Assembly: GCF_021532655.1 (NCBI RefSeq) | Contig: NZ_JAKGAS010000012.1 | Coordinates: 45,310 to 109,309, forward strand | DNA from: Paraglaciecola algarum | GTDB taxonomy: Bacteria; Pseudomonadota; Gammaproteobacteria; Enterobacterales; Alteromonadaceae | Direction: 5' to 3' | DNA length: 64,000 nucleotides | Part shown: positions 55,951 to 64,000 of the stretch, one piece after another | Numbering within the stretch: the stretch's first letter is position 1 | How the letters are laid out: every line of letters starts with the position of its first letter | Translations under genes and position numbers: made by a program | Notes under the pieces: model-generated | Seen by the model: only the letters and a program-made list of their open reading frames with translations | Database searches by the model: none | Told to the model about the DNA's origin: nothing

Positions 55951-56796
55951 ATGAAAGTACAAGATTACGCGGTTAAAGCTGATAACGTGTTTGTATTGCC
56001 AGAGGCTGTCACTAAAATTAAACAACTAATTGATGATGACTCAACCTCTATGGATGATATTGCAGAGGTAATTAATTATGATCCTGCGATAATGTCACAA
56101 GTGTTAAAAATTTCTAATAGCGCACTATACAAATTCCCTAGTACTATCACCACTGTCAGTAAGGCGATCCAAGTCATAGGCACTCGGTCTGTTTACGATT
56201 TAGTTTTGGCTTACGGCGTTGCCTATGCATTTAAAGACTTAAATAAGGACGTGATAGACCTTGATAAGTTTTGGGAGCTTGGGGTTAATTGTGCGTTATT
56301 AGCTAAATATTTTGCCGAAGAAATAGGTATTAAAGAGCCAGAGAAGCTATTTGTTTGCGGGTTATTGCATAATATAGGGGAACTTGTTTTCGTTCAGGTT
56401 GCGCCCAATCTTGCACAAAAAAACACTTTGTTGAGTACTCATAAGAGACCTGTAGAGCTACAGAAAAAAAATCTTGGTTTTTGCTACACTGATATTTCCG
56501 CTGAATTGCTGAAACTCTGGGGGATCCCTGATGACATTTCTCAAATTGTAGCGGCCACGCATGCCACTGATAGAGAAGCAACAACGCCTGAACAAAAGAT
56601 ATTACAGCTGAGTTATGTATTAGCCCTAAATAACGTATATGCTGACTTTTACGTTAAACATGATGGGGTTACTCCAAATATGTATGAAGATTTAGGTTTG
56701 CAGATAGAATGCGTAGATAATGCATTAGATTTTAGCAATTTACAGTTAATGAGTGCGATGGCTATATTTAGCCCGTCATCTTTCGCTATGTTTTAA
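55951..56796 (+). CDS. HDOD-domain signalling protein
   Basis: A 281-residue protein of one HDOD domain (LPEAVTKIKQLIDDDSTSMDDIAEVINYDPAIMSQVLKISNSALY, IQVIGTRSVYDLVLAYGVA, LFVCGLLHNIGELV, LLKLWGIPDDISQIVAATH). HDOD domains are HD-related but mostly lack phosphohydrolase activity. The HN in LLHNIGEL replaces the metal-binding HD pair, consistent with no catalysis. Such proteins act in two-component or cyclic-di-GMP signalling. No other domain is attached. Confidence 0.85.
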   Translation: MKVQDYAVKADNVFVLPEAVTKIKQLIDDDSTSMDDIAEVINYDPAIMSQVLKISNSALYKFPSTITTVSKAIQVIGTRSVYDLVLAYGVAYAFKDLNKDVIDLDKFWELGVNCALLAKYFAEEIGIKEPEKLFVCGLLHNIGELVFVQVAPNLAQKNTLLSTHKRPVELQKKNLGFCYTDISAELLKLWGIPDDISQIVAATHATDREATTPEQKILQLSYVLALNNVYADFYVKHDGVTPNMYEDLGLQIECVDNALDFSNLQLMSAMAIFSPSSFAMF

Positions 56797-56835
56797 TGAG
56801 TCAATGTAAAGGTTAAATTAGGTCTGATTTAACTT

Positions 56836-57645
56836 CTAACCAAACACTGTAACTACCTGTCTACTGATGGCTAGCAACTCATTTCTTGCATCCCAAATAT
56901 TTGCTTCAGTATGCACATAACCGTCTGATGCTTGTCTTGTGGTTGCTTGATATGCGAACCATTCATTTTCCCCAATAGATAGGTGTGGATGAATAAACTC
57001 AAGGTTCCAGCTTAAAGTACTAGCCATTTTTGGTAGTTTAAACATCTGTAAAATAGTAGGTGGCCAAGCATCAATTAGGGATACTAAATGGGCATCAGTA
57101 AAGTGAGCTGGTGGTTTTTCAAATCGCATCCAACCATGTATGTCTGACTCCTTTCTACCTGTAAAGGGCAATCCACCTTTAACTTTCGCTAATTGGTAAT
57201 GGCGTAAAAATTTGGGGGTGACTTTAGGGATATGAGGTAAAAAACTAGGTTTTTCTGGTTCGGTCATTTCATGTGTATGTAAGTCAGGAATTTTAATTTT
57301 GGATACGCGAGCTAGCCCAAAACTAGCTTGGCTTATTAACGCTGTATTATTACCTTGAATTACCTTAGTCGTTACCTGAGTGACATTTTTACCTTCTCTT
57401 AATACTTCAACTTCTATAGTTAACTCTTTATCAACATTTATAGGGCCTATGAAACTAGTATGTAAACTTCGTAATAACTTGTTTGGTGAGATTACCTGTT
57501 TCGCAGCGACATAAGCTAAAGAAGCTGATAAGCCGCCATATACTGTACGCCCTTGTCCCCAACTACTTGGAATAATTAATTTGGCTGTATTTTTGGTAGG
57601 GCTGATTTGTTCAGCAACAGAGTTAAATAGTGAGTCAATATGCAT
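56836..57645 (-). CDS. Acyl-CoA thioesterase-like protein, double hotdog fold (TesB-like)
   Basis: A 269-residue protein of the TesB-like family. The first hotdog has WGQGRTVYGGLSASLAYVAAKQVISPNKLLRSLHTSFIGPINVDKELTIEVEVLREGKNVTQV. The second half has DAHLVSLIDAWPPTILQMF, STLSWNLEFIHPHL and ARNELLAISRQ. Hydrolysis of medium- or long-chain acyl-CoA is the usual role. It is the last gene before the glgC terminator, in the same direction. Confidence 0.82.
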   Translation of the reverse strand: MHIDSLFNSVAEQISPTKNTAKLIIPSSWGQGRTVYGGLSASLAYVAAKQVISPNKLLRSLHTSFIGPINVDKELTIEVEVLREGKNVTQVTTKVIQGNNTALISQASFGLARVSKIKIPDLHTHEMTEPEKPSFLPHIPKVTPKFLRHYQLAKVKGGLPFTGRKESDIHGWMRFEKPPAHFTDAHLVSLIDAWPPTILQMFKLPKMASTLSWNLEFIHPHLSIGENEWFAYQATTRQASDGYVHTEANIWDARNELLAISRQVVTVFG

Positions 57646-57736
57646 ATAGGTGCTTAGTCAGTTTTTTTATAGTTATACCGAGCAACTGGTCAGATGTCTA
57701 GTCTAGGTTTGATGTTACTATATTTAGAACAATAAA

Positions 57737-57765
57737 AAGCCGCTTAAAATAGCGGCTTTGTCTCT
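57737..57765 (-). terminator. Terminator after glgC
   Basis: On the minus strand AAAGCCGCT, loop ATTTTA, AGCGGCTTT, followed by TTATTG after the T run. It separates glgC from the thioesterase gene. Confidence 0.85.
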
Positions 57766-57782
57766 TTTTCTAAAAAGTGGAT

Positions 57783-59045
57783 TTAATAACCGACTTTTAG
57801 TCCGAGCATTTCTCGTGTGACCAGTACCACTCCTTTATCAGTCACTCTAAAGCCTCTGGCTAAATCTTCTTCGCGGCTATGCCCGATTACAGTACCTTCT
57901 GGGATTTCACACCCACGATCTATAATGGCTTTGCGAATTCTACAGTTTCTGGCAATTACTACGTCTGGTAATAACACAGTGTCTTCTACTTCACTATAAG
58001 AATGCACTCTGACATTGGAAAAACAGATACTTCTTCGCAGTGTTGCCCCAGAAATGATGCAACCACCTGACACTACTGAGTTTATAGCCGTACCTCGGCG
58101 ATTATCTTCTTCCCACACAAATTTAGCTGGGGGAAGCTGCTCTTGGTAAGTCCAAATTGGCCATTTTTTATCATATAGGTTTAGTGCAGGTTTCGGTGAC
58201 ACTAATTCCATATTAGCTTGCCAAAAGGAATCTAGTGTACCAACATCACGCCAGTAGTTTTCTGCTTCACTATCAGAACCATATGGATAAGCATAAACAG
58301 CATTATCTTGGATAATAGATGGGATGATGTCTTTGCCAAAATCTCTTTCTGAACCTGATGTTTCAGCATCACGTTTTAATTGGTCGAATAAAAATTCTGT
58401 ATCAAACACGTAGTTACCCATAGAGGCTAAACACATACTTGGATCATTTGGCAATGGCGCTGGGTTTTCAGGCTTCTCTTCAAAGCCGATAATTCTATAA
58501 TTTTCATCGACTGTCATTACACCGAACTGACCAGCTGCTTCTTCAATAGGAACAGGCATACAACATACAGTCATTTTCGCGCCAGATTCATCATGTTTAG
58601 CTATCAGGTTACCGTAATCCATACGGTATATGTGATCACCAGATAGGATCATGACAAATTTGGGTAACTCATCTCGGATGATATCGATATTTTGAAATAC
58701 TGCATCAGCGGTTCCTTCATACCAATGATCTGAATATCGTTGGGATGCAGGTAGTATTTCTACTGATTCACCTAGTTCTTTTTTAAAATGGCCCCAGCCG
58801 CGAACTAAATGACGAATTAAAGAATGGGATTTGTATTGTGTAACGACGCCTACGTTACGAATACCAGAGTTGATACAATTTGAAAGGGGAAAATCGATAA
58901 TGCGAAACTTACCACCAAAATATAATGCTGGTTTCGCTCGCCAATTTGTCAGTTCATAAAGTCTTGACCCTCTGCCTCCAGCTAATATAAGCGCGTATGT
59001 GTCGCGGGTTAAATTACTGATATAGCGAGATGGTTGCTTTGCCAT
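57783..59045 (-). CDS. glgC: Glucose-1-phosphate adenylyltransferase (ADP-glucose pyrophosphorylase)
   Basis: Makes ADP-glucose for glycogen synthesis. The N-terminal activator site region is followed by ALILAGGRGSRLYELTNWRAKPALYFGGKFRIIDFPLSNCINSGI, the EGTADAVFQN motif, SGDHIYRMDY, GFEEKPENP (substrate Lys) and a C-terminal left-handed beta-helix with VLLPDVVIARNC. The ATG at 59045 (MAKQPSRY) is preferred: GGAG lies 9 bases upstream, and the TTG at 59066 precedes it. No other glg gene is in the window; pullulanase is 30 kb away and unlinked. Confidence 0.94.
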   Translation of the reverse strand: MAKQPSRYISNLTRDTYALILAGGRGSRLYELTNWRAKPALYFGGKFRIIDFPLSNCINSGIRNVGVVTQYKSHSLIRHLVRGWGHFKKELGESVEILPASQRYSDHWYEGTADAVFQNIDIIRDELPKFVMILSGDHIYRMDYGNLIAKHDESGAKMTVCCMPVPIEEAAGQFGVMTVDENYRIIGFEEKPENPAPLPNDPSMCLASMGNYVFDTEFLFDQLKRDAETSGSERDFGKDIIPSIIQDNAVYAYPYGSDSEAENYWRDVGTLDSFWQANMELVSPKPALNLYDKKWPIWTYQEQLPPAKFVWEEDNRRGTAINSVVSGGCIISGATLRRSICFSNVRVHSYSEVEDTVLLPDVVIARNCRIRKAIIDRGCEIPEGTVIGHSREEDLARGFRVTDKGVVLVTREMLGLKVGY

Positions 59046-59264
59046 AAATCCGTGCTCCAATGTCAATTAAACAGCTTATTTTTATTTGTATAAAACCTTA
59101 ACTCTTAACACTTTTCACTTATGAGTTTACACGAGAGGTTTCTAAATTCAATTGGCTTAATGGCTTGAAATTGATAAATAGATAAAAATGTTAAAAATTG
59201 GTAAAGTTTAGGTGGCATGAAATAGTTTTTTGGTTAATAAATAGCCATTTTGGCAGGGGGATGA

Positions 59265-60203
59265 ATGCATAAAGTCGCTATTTTAGCGTATAACAAGGTT
59301 GCTACTTTCGAATTAGCATGTGCGATTGAGGTGTTTGCATTGCCAAGACCAGAGTATGACACTTGGTATAAAACAGAGATAGTCAGTTTTGAGCCATTAC
59401 CTATTCAGGCTACTGGTGGGATAAAAATTACTTGTAAACTTGTGCAAACCCTAAGTGATTATGACACCTTAATTGTGCCAAGTTGGAGTGCGATTGACAA
59501 AAACATTCGATTACATATGGCCGAACAAATTAGCGCTTTCGCTGAGCAAGGTAAAAGAATTATAAGTTTATGTTCAGGTGCATTTTTATTGGCTCAATTA
59601 GGTTTGTTACAGGCTAAACAAGCCACTACACATTGGCGTTATGCTGAAGTTTTCAAACAACGTTTTCCTAATGTAGAGTATGTAGATGATGTGTTATATG
59701 TACAAAATGATAATATATTTTGTTCTGCTGGCAGCTCTGCCGCGTTAGATTTAGGATTAGAAATTGTGCGCCAGGATTTTGGTTATAAAGTCGCTAATCA
59801 AGTGGCCCGTCGTTTAGTGATTTCACCGCATAGAAGTGGTGGCCAGTCTCAATATATCGAGACACCAATAGTAAAGCAGCAAGGTATGTTTAGTCGTACT
59901 TTAGATTGGGCTATTGAAAATATTAACAAACCGTTAACAGTTAATGATTTGGCTTCTCAAGCTAATATGTCAAGGAGAAGTTTTGATCGACACTTTAAAG
60001 GTGCTTTGGGCACCAGTCCAAAATCTTGGTTAAATCAACAAAGAGTCAATTTAGCCAAACAGATATTAGAAAGTGAAAACCTATCAGTTGAGCAATTAGC
60101 TCAGAAAGTAGGTTATGAGAATGGTATTACTCTGAGGTTTAACTTTAATAAGTATGTCGGTGTGGCACCTAGCCAGTATCAAGCTCAATTTAACCAACAA
60201 TAA
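59265..60203 (+). CDS. GlxA-family AraC-type transcriptional regulator (FtrA-like)
   Basis: A 312-residue regulator. Residues 1-180 form a DJ-1/PfpI-like domain (VAILAYNKVATFELACAIEVF, IVPSWSA, ISLCSGAFLLAQLGLLQAKQATTHW) with the nucleophile-elbow Cys near 102. The C-terminal AraC domain has two helix-turn-helix motifs (LTVNDLASQANMSRRSFDRHFKGALGTSPKSWLNQQRVN and SVEQLAQKVGYENGITLRFNFNKYVGVAPSQYQ). Members respond to small amines, betaines or aldehydes; the effector here is unknown. The gene is divergent from glgC. Confidence 0.87.
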   Translation: MHKVAILAYNKVATFELACAIEVFALPRPEYDTWYKTEIVSFEPLPIQATGGIKITCKLVQTLSDYDTLIVPSWSAIDKNIRLHMAEQISAFAEQGKRIISLCSGAFLLAQLGLLQAKQATTHWRYAEVFKQRFPNVEYVDDVLYVQNDNIFCSAGSSAALDLGLEIVRQDFGYKVANQVARRLVISPHRSGGQSQYIETPIVKQQGMFSRTLDWAIENINKPLTVNDLASQANMSRRSFDRHFKGALGTSPKSWLNQQRVNLAKQILESENLSVEQLAQKVGYENGITLRFNFNKYVGVAPSQYQAQFNQQ

Positions 60204-60352
60204 AAAATGTAAGTTATTGTTTGTAATTGACACTTAAAAGATAGTGCGTAAAAATATTCTCTTAATTAAATTGCATGGATATGCAAGTCATTGATAACAT
60301 TGTTGCTATACAAGAAAATTCGACTTTTTAGAATAGTTATATAGGTGTAGAA

Positions 60353-60769
60353 GTGGGACGATTTACCGTACATGGCAGTGTTGAACTTCGTATACAAGAT
60401 AGAATTTTGGAAGTAGAAGGTGATGGCCCTTGGAATTTAGAAGCGGTTACTCAAGCCAATCTTAATTTTTCAGAACTAATCAATGGGTTATCAAGTGAGC
60501 CATGGGGAGCTCTGGTTGTATTACACGGTGATCCTATTTATGTGCCAGAAGCGGCTGATTTTTTAGTTAAATCTATTCGGTCTGAATGTGATTCGGGGAG
60601 AGTTGCTACAGCTATTATGGTTGAAGACTCAAATTCACCAGAATTTGCCAAGCGCCACCTAAGTGATATTTATCAAAGAGCAGGGTGTGAATACCGCTTT
60701 TTTTCAGATAAAGCAGAGGCATCTTGGTGGCTAATTCAAAAGATCACCTCTGCACAGAGTAAAGATTAA
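60353..60769 (+). CDS. STAS/SpoIIAA-like small protein
   Basis: A 138-residue soluble protein with a GTG start at 60353 and a TAGGTG ribosome-site-like sequence upstream. Its alternating strands and helices (VELRIQDRILEVEGDGPWNLEAVTQANLNFSELI, WGALVVLHGDPIYVPEAADFLVKSI, VATAIMVEDSNSPEFAKRHLSDIY) resemble SpoIIAA/STAS-like folds. I see no phosphorylation Ser motif of the SpoIIAA type. Its function is unknown. The stop codon overlaps that of the convergent lgt gene (sharing TTAA). Confidence 0.65.
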   Translation: MGRFTVHGSVELRIQDRILEVEGDGPWNLEAVTQANLNFSELINGLSSEPWGALVVLHGDPIYVPEAADFLVKSIRSECDSGRVATAIMVEDSNSPEFAKRHLSDIYQRAGCEYRFFSDKAEASWWLIQKITSAQSKD

Positions 60770-61542
60770 GCTTTTTTTACTGACTTAATAATTAAATAAA
60801 GCCCAATTAAAAAGAAAGGGATACTCAAAATTTGTCCAGTGTTTATTAATACTTCACTAGAATAGGCAGCTTGTTTTACTTTTACAAATTCAATTAAAAA
60901 CCTAGCGCTAAATACTAAACTTAAGAAAAGCCCTAAAGTAGCACCAGAATAACGTTTTATATTGGTGAATCGATAGAGTGCGAACAAAATGAAAAATATT
61001 AAAAGGTAGGATGCTGATTCATATAGTTGCGCCGGGTGTCTAGGCAGATTATCAATACGTTCAAAAATAACAGCCCATTTAACATCGGTTTGAACGCCAA
61101 TAATCTCAGAGTTCATAAAGTTAGCAAATCTTACAAAAAAGCCAAATAAAGCAGTGGCAATTGCTAATCTATCCAATAACCAGAGGTAACTTAGTTTATG
61201 TTTCTTCTGAAAGAAATAAACAGAAATAATTACACCTAGGCCTCCACCATGACTGGCTAAACCACCTTCCCATATGGCAAGTATTTTAAATGGATTGCTT
61301 AGATAATAGCCAGGGTCATAAAACAAGCAATGGCCTAATCTAGCACCCAGAATAATCCCTACAACACAATACACTAGTAAGGAGTCTAGTATCTCAAGGT
61401 TGATGTTCTCTTGTTTAAATATCCATTTCATTACTTGCAGACCAGACAATATGGCTGTAGCAAATAACGCACCGTACCAGTGGATTTTTAATCCAAACAA
61501 AGAAACTAATACTGGATCAATGTTCCAAGTAAAATATTCCAT
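60766..61542 (-). CDS. lgt: Prolipoprotein diacylglyceryl transferase (Lgt), Bacteroidota-like variant
   Basis: A 258-residue membrane enzyme with about seven helices that moves diacylglycerol to the lipobox Cys of prolipoproteins. Signatures are HWYGALFATA, GARLGHCLFYDP, SHGGGLGV (conserved His), RFANFMNSEIIG (Arg and Asn) and NLPRHPAQLYES. The usual proteobacterial wording GRIGNFINGE is replaced by RFANFMNSEIIG, which is closer to the NLMNSEI form of Bacteroidota. It is not beside thyA, the usual neighbour, so it may be a second or replaced copy. The window's lipoproteins (CRTAC1, PUD protein, PulA) need some Lgt. Confidence 0.82.
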   Translation of the reverse strand: MEYFTWNIDPVLVSLFGLKIHWYGALFATAILSGLQVMKWIFKQENINLEILDSLLVYCVVGIILGARLGHCLFYDPGYYLSNPFKILAIWEGGLASHGGGLGVIISVYFFQKKHKLSYLWLLDRLAIATALFGFFVRFANFMNSEIIGVQTDVKWAVIFERIDNLPRHPAQLYESASYLLIFFILFALYRFTNIKRYSGATLGLFLSLVFSARFLIEFVKVKQAAYSSEVLINTGQILSIPFFLIGLYLIIKSVKKA

Positions 61543-61630
61543 TTAAATAACCTTACCTCTTAGTTAATAATTGAGAAAAAACATGGGTTATTGTAACTGA
61601 TGCTTGAAAGTTGACGTGATTAAATTTTAT

Positions 61631-61858
61631 TTATTTTTGTTTTGGTATACGAGGTAATTTGCCAGTGAAAACTATGTAATAACAAATCAAACCTAGAGTA
61701 GAGAAAATAATCATGCTGATGGACACGTTCTTCCAGCCAATAAATAGTATGGTGTATATCAACATACCAATCACCATTAAAGTAGGGCTAGCTACTAAGG
61801 CAATTAACACTCTTACGTTGGCTGGAATAGTTTGTTTGTGCGACTTATCTTCATCCAT
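61631..61858 (-). CDS. Two-helix membrane protein of unknown function
   Basis: A 75-residue protein with a hydrophilic N-terminus (MDEDKSHKQTIPANVRV) and two hydrophobic segments (about residues 18-40 and 46-65). The basic C-terminus ends in RIPKQK. It lies between the TPR regulator, whose stop is 8 bases downstream in window coordinates, and lgt, all on the minus strand. I recognise no family. Confidence 0.65.
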   Translation of the reverse strand: MDEDKSHKQTIPANVRVLIALVASPTLMVIGMLIYTILFIGWKNVSISMIIFSTLGLICYYIVFTGKLPRIPKQK

Positions 61859-61865
61859 TTTGTAA

Positions 61866-63485
61866 TTAAACCCCGTCTAACGTGATGCGTATTTTATGGT
61901 AACGTTCTTGTTGGTCTTCATTTAAAACTGAGTTCTCAATATTTTTTATGCATTTTTTTAACAAGGGTTTAGAGGTTTTACTAAAGCCTAATTTGCTAGC
62001 CTTTAAAGAGATAACTTGTAATAAATTAAGTGCAATAGAAGTGTTTTTTGGCATTAAAGTAAAAGCTTTGGTAAATGCCTCCAAAGCATTATCAACATCG
62101 CCCTTTTGATAATAGTCGACGGCTGAGTTATTTAATTCTTTCGAGCTTTGTTTAATATTCGACTTTTCTTCTTTTTCTTGATGTATGTAGTGTAAAAATA
62201 TTTCACCTTGCTCTGAACCAACTTTACAGCGGTTTTCAATTTGCTCTAACATCGCTTGAGAGCGTTCATGTAGACCTAAATCGTGAAAAATTTTCGCTTT
62301 GTCCAATAAGGAATCGATACTGTCATTATCCCAGTTTCCCTCATCTAATTGGTCTAACAAGGCTAAAGCATTGGTTTTTTCATCATCCAAATACAATAAA
62401 CGAGCATTTATTATCTGGATTTGGTCATCCATTTCGGCTTTTGGGAAGGCTTGTCTAAATTGGCGTACGTATTCCTTTGCCTGCTTAATTAATTTGTCTG
62501 TGTCAGAGGCATCAGTTGTCATTGCATAGTCAATACCTGCTCTAGCAACGTTTAAGTAATTCTCAGGCTTGTCATGAATTGAGTTTTTGGCAAATCGGAC
62601 TATTTTCTTGGCTGCTTCAAATTGAGTTTCATAGTCATGGGTAATTCGAGATAAATTCATTGCTGTTTTATGTCTGCGAATACTTCTTGGCGATATCTCA
62701 GTGGCCATCATGACGCACTCTAGAGCAGTGTCAAAATCATTTTGTTTTATTTGTAATGCAGTTAATAAGTCATAGGCAGCTAATTGGTGGTCAGCCTTAA
62801 AAGCAAGGCGTAAAACTAGTTTTTCTGCCTGTTCATCTTCATCTAATCTAAGGTAACTGTTAACTAAGCCCAACTGTGCCCAAGTAAAAGTTTGAACTTT
62901 TAAGATTGCTTGATAAAACTCTTTGGCTTGCTGAAACTGTCCGGAGGCAGCTAACATTTCACCTTTTATTTTTAATGCAATTGGAAAAAACTCTGCATTC
63001 TTTGGAGTAGCTAAAAATAGCTCTACTTGAGATAAAGCTTTGTCATATTTATTTACTTCAATAGATAGATAAATATCTTTTAACGCCTGTTTACGACCTA
63101 ATACTCTACTCAAGCGCCGGTCTAACTCTTTTACTGTAAATGGTTTTGCTAAAAAGTCGTCAGGTTGCAACTCGATAATACTTTGCACGAGATCAGAATT
63201 GGTATCAGCACTAATAAATACAAAAGCGGTGCTAAGGGGAAGCTCGCCATTAGCTTTAATTTCATCATAAAAATAATAACCGTCTTGCTCGCGTCTTAAA
63301 TTATACGAACAAATTATTAAATCAAAACGCTGATTTCTTATGGTGGTTAGGGCTAAATTTATCTTATCGACATATGTGATATCACCAAAACCAAGTTCCT
63401 CTAAAGAGTATTTCATATACCCTTTAGCTAAAGCTTGGTCGTCAACAATTAAAACTTTGGTATTTTTAGCTAGTTGTGAATTCAT
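61866..63485 (-). CDS. TPR response regulator with degenerate receiver (phospho-acceptor Asp replaced by Ser)
   Basis: A 539-residue soluble protein. The receiver (residues 9-130) keeps the acidic pair VDDQ, the Ser of FISAD and the Lys of LAKPF. The phospho-acceptor position reads IICSYNL where family members have CDYNL: codon TCG (Ser) lies in the stretch 63306-63320. The remaining 400 residues are tetratricopeptide repeats, with 8 or more helix pairs. This architecture (receiver plus TPR) is common in Vibrio and Alteromonadales, without DNA-binding domain. The receiver is probably a pseudo-receiver used for protein contacts. Confidence 0.85.
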   Translation of the reverse strand: MNSQLAKNTKVLIVDDQALAKGYMKYSLEELGFGDITYVDKINLALTTIRNQRFDLIICSYNLRREQDGYYFYDEIKANGELPLSTAFVFISADTNSDLVQSIIELQPDDFLAKPFTVKELDRRLSRVLGRKQALKDIYLSIEVNKYDKALSQVELFLATPKNAEFFPIALKIKGEMLAASGQFQQAKEFYQAILKVQTFTWAQLGLVNSYLRLDEDEQAEKLVLRLAFKADHQLAAYDLLTALQIKQNDFDTALECVMMATEISPRSIRRHKTAMNLSRITHDYETQFEAAKKIVRFAKNSIHDKPENYLNVARAGIDYAMTTDASDTDKLIKQAKEYVRQFRQAFPKAEMDDQIQIINARLLYLDDEKTNALALLDQLDEGNWDNDSIDSLLDKAKIFHDLGLHERSQAMLEQIENRCKVGSEQGEIFLHYIHQEKEEKSNIKQSSKELNNSAVDYYQKGDVDNALEAFTKAFTLMPKNTSIALNLLQVISLKASKLGFSKTSKPLLKKCIKNIENSVLNEDQQERYHKIRITLDGV

Positions 63486-63610
63486 TTATTGCCAATATTG
63501 CTTGTCTACATAAAGGTTATCGTATTTTTTACAAAAATAATAAGTAGAAAATAATATATAAATTAAATAGATCACGAAACAGGGGGGAGATGTTTTATCA
63601 ATTAAGTAAG

Positions 63611-63680
63611 TGTTGGACGTAATTGAACTTTAAGCACTCGCCTTTGCTTTATAAAGGACGACGATACTCAGACGATTTAA
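63611..63680 (-). pseudogene. Degenerate tRNA-Val-like fragment
   Basis: On the minus strand this region aligns loosely with the intact tRNA-Val that lies just downstream in window coordinates. It has a GTATCG...GGCGAG anticodon-arm-like stem, GTTCAA of the T-loop and an end reading ACGTCCAACA for GCGTCCACCA. The D-arm side is eroded, and no full cloverleaf forms. It looks like a decayed copy rather than a gene. Confidence 0.5.
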
Positions 63681-63697
63681 CTTGGAATTAAGAAAAA

Positions 63698-63773
63698 TGG
63701 TGGACGCTACTGGGCTTGAACCAGTGACCCTCGCCTTGTAAGGGCGATGCTCTCCCAACTGAGCTAAGCGTCC
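63698..63773 (-). tRNA. tRNA-Val (anticodon UAC), with encoded CCA
   Basis: On the minus strand GGACGCT pairs with AGCGTCC in the acceptor stem, followed by ACCA. The D-arm is AGCTCAGTTGGGAGAGC, the anticodon arm is TCGCC-CTTACAA-GGCGA (anticodon TAC), and the T-arm contains GGTTCAAGCC. All stems pair. Identical to the copy at 63924-63999. Confidence 0.95.
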
Positions 63774-63787
63774 ATATTTTGTTGCTA

Positions 63788-63879
63788 GGTTTAAGCTACT
63801 GGGCTTGAACCTGTGACCCTTGCCATTCTTGTATTAAGAACGGCGATGCTCTGTCTTTTTTCAACTGAGCTAAGCGTCC
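63788..63879 (-). pseudogene. Degenerate tRNA-Val copy with enlarged D-loop and anticodon arm
   Basis: The 5' half matches tRNA-Val (GGACGCTTAGCTCAGTTG), but about ten extra bases (AAAAAAGACA) interrupt the D-loop. The anticodon arm is a longer hairpin (GCCGTTCTT, AATAC, AAGAATGGC), so the normal 7-base loop with UAC is lost. The 3' acceptor strand reads AGCTTAAACC instead of AGCGTCCACCA and cannot pair. The T-arm (GGGTTCAAGCCC-like) is kept. Confidence 0.75.
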
Positions 63880-63923
63880 GAATTTTTGACTTCACTGAAT
63901 TTAACATCAATGAATATAGAAAG

Positions 63924-63999
63924 TGGTGGACGCTACTGGGCTTGAACCAGTGACCCTCGCCTTGTAAGGGCGATGCTCTCCCAACTGAGCTAAGCGTCC
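63924..63999 (-). tRNA. tRNA-Val (anticodon UAC), with encoded CCA
   Basis: Same sequence and cloverleaf as the copy at 63698-63773, complete to the first base at 63999 on the minus strand. Further copies could lie beyond the window end. Confidence 0.95.
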
Positions 64000-64000
64000 A

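Noticed and set aside
1..64000. Search for CRISPR arrays, insertion sequences, integrases, toxin-antitoxin pairs and defence genes
   Set aside because: No direct-repeat/spacer pattern, transposase motif, integrase motif or recognised defence domain was found by reading.

Overview
The window is chromosomal DNA from a marine gammaproteobacterium, most likely of the Alteromonadales (Alteromonadaceae, Paraglaciecola/Glaciecola/Alteromonas-like). This rests on the low-to-moderate GC content, the gene order trp operon / rnm / yciO / scpA-scpB-rluB, the pairs yfcH-folX and tesA | ybbA-ybbP, the large TonB-dependent receptors, and the C-terminal sorting signals (PEP-CTERM and GlyGly-CTERM). No species assignment is possible from sequence reading alone. 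I see no transposase, integrase, prophage or CRISPR array.

Layout. 1-1950: the 5' part of a BtuB-like outer-membrane receptor read leftward, preceded by a cobalamin riboswitch. 2180-8178: lysC, two small proteins, a GGDEF-EAL protein and a variant selO. 8375-11387: a PEP-CTERM exported protein and a GlyGly-CTERM vanadium-haloperoxidase-like enzyme. 11388-14498: rhlE and a CRTAC1-type lipoprotein. 14507-26250: a starch/maltodextrin locus. It holds a flavin-dependent tryptophan-halogenase-like protein, a 998-residue TonB receptor, a divergent lipoprotein with one pullulanase-associated domain and four tandem SusE/F-like modules, and a large pullulanase lipoprotein. GAATACGTAT-type palindromes lie in the two intergenic regions of this locus.

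26344-33918: a tiny ORF, tesA, ybbA-ybbP, yfcH, folX, an AI-2E-type transporter and an unknown membrane protein. 34471-42216: an envelope-related stretch with a LiaF-like protein, a PhoQ/PhoP-like two-component system with a PepSY protein, a glycine-zipper protein, a PrsT-like TPR protein of the PEP-CTERM system and a choice-of-anchor-A PEP-CTERM protein. 42492-51501: arfB, a YciI-like protein and the tryptophan operon trpEGD(CF)BA, with a WWW leader peptide and attenuator upstream and a secreted unknown protein 4 bp after trpA. 51724-60769: rnm, yciO, scpA-scpB-rluB, an HDOD protein, a thioesterase, glgC, a GlxA-type regulator and a STAS-like protein. 60766-63485: a Bacteroidota-flavoured Lgt, a two-TM small protein and a TPR response regulator whose phospho-acceptor Asp is Ser. 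63611-63999: two intact tRNA-Val(UAC) genes alternating with two degenerate copies.

How it fits together. The central block looks like a proteobacterial counterpart of a starch-utilisation locus: surface pullulanase and a starch-binding lipoprotein outside, the TonB receptor for oligosaccharide import, and a shared operator motif for control by a regulator not present here. glgC (glycogen synthesis) lies elsewhere in the window and is not linked. The least explained items are the halogenase-like protein in the starch locus, the tandem-module lipoprotein, and the alternating intact/degenerate tRNA-Val array.
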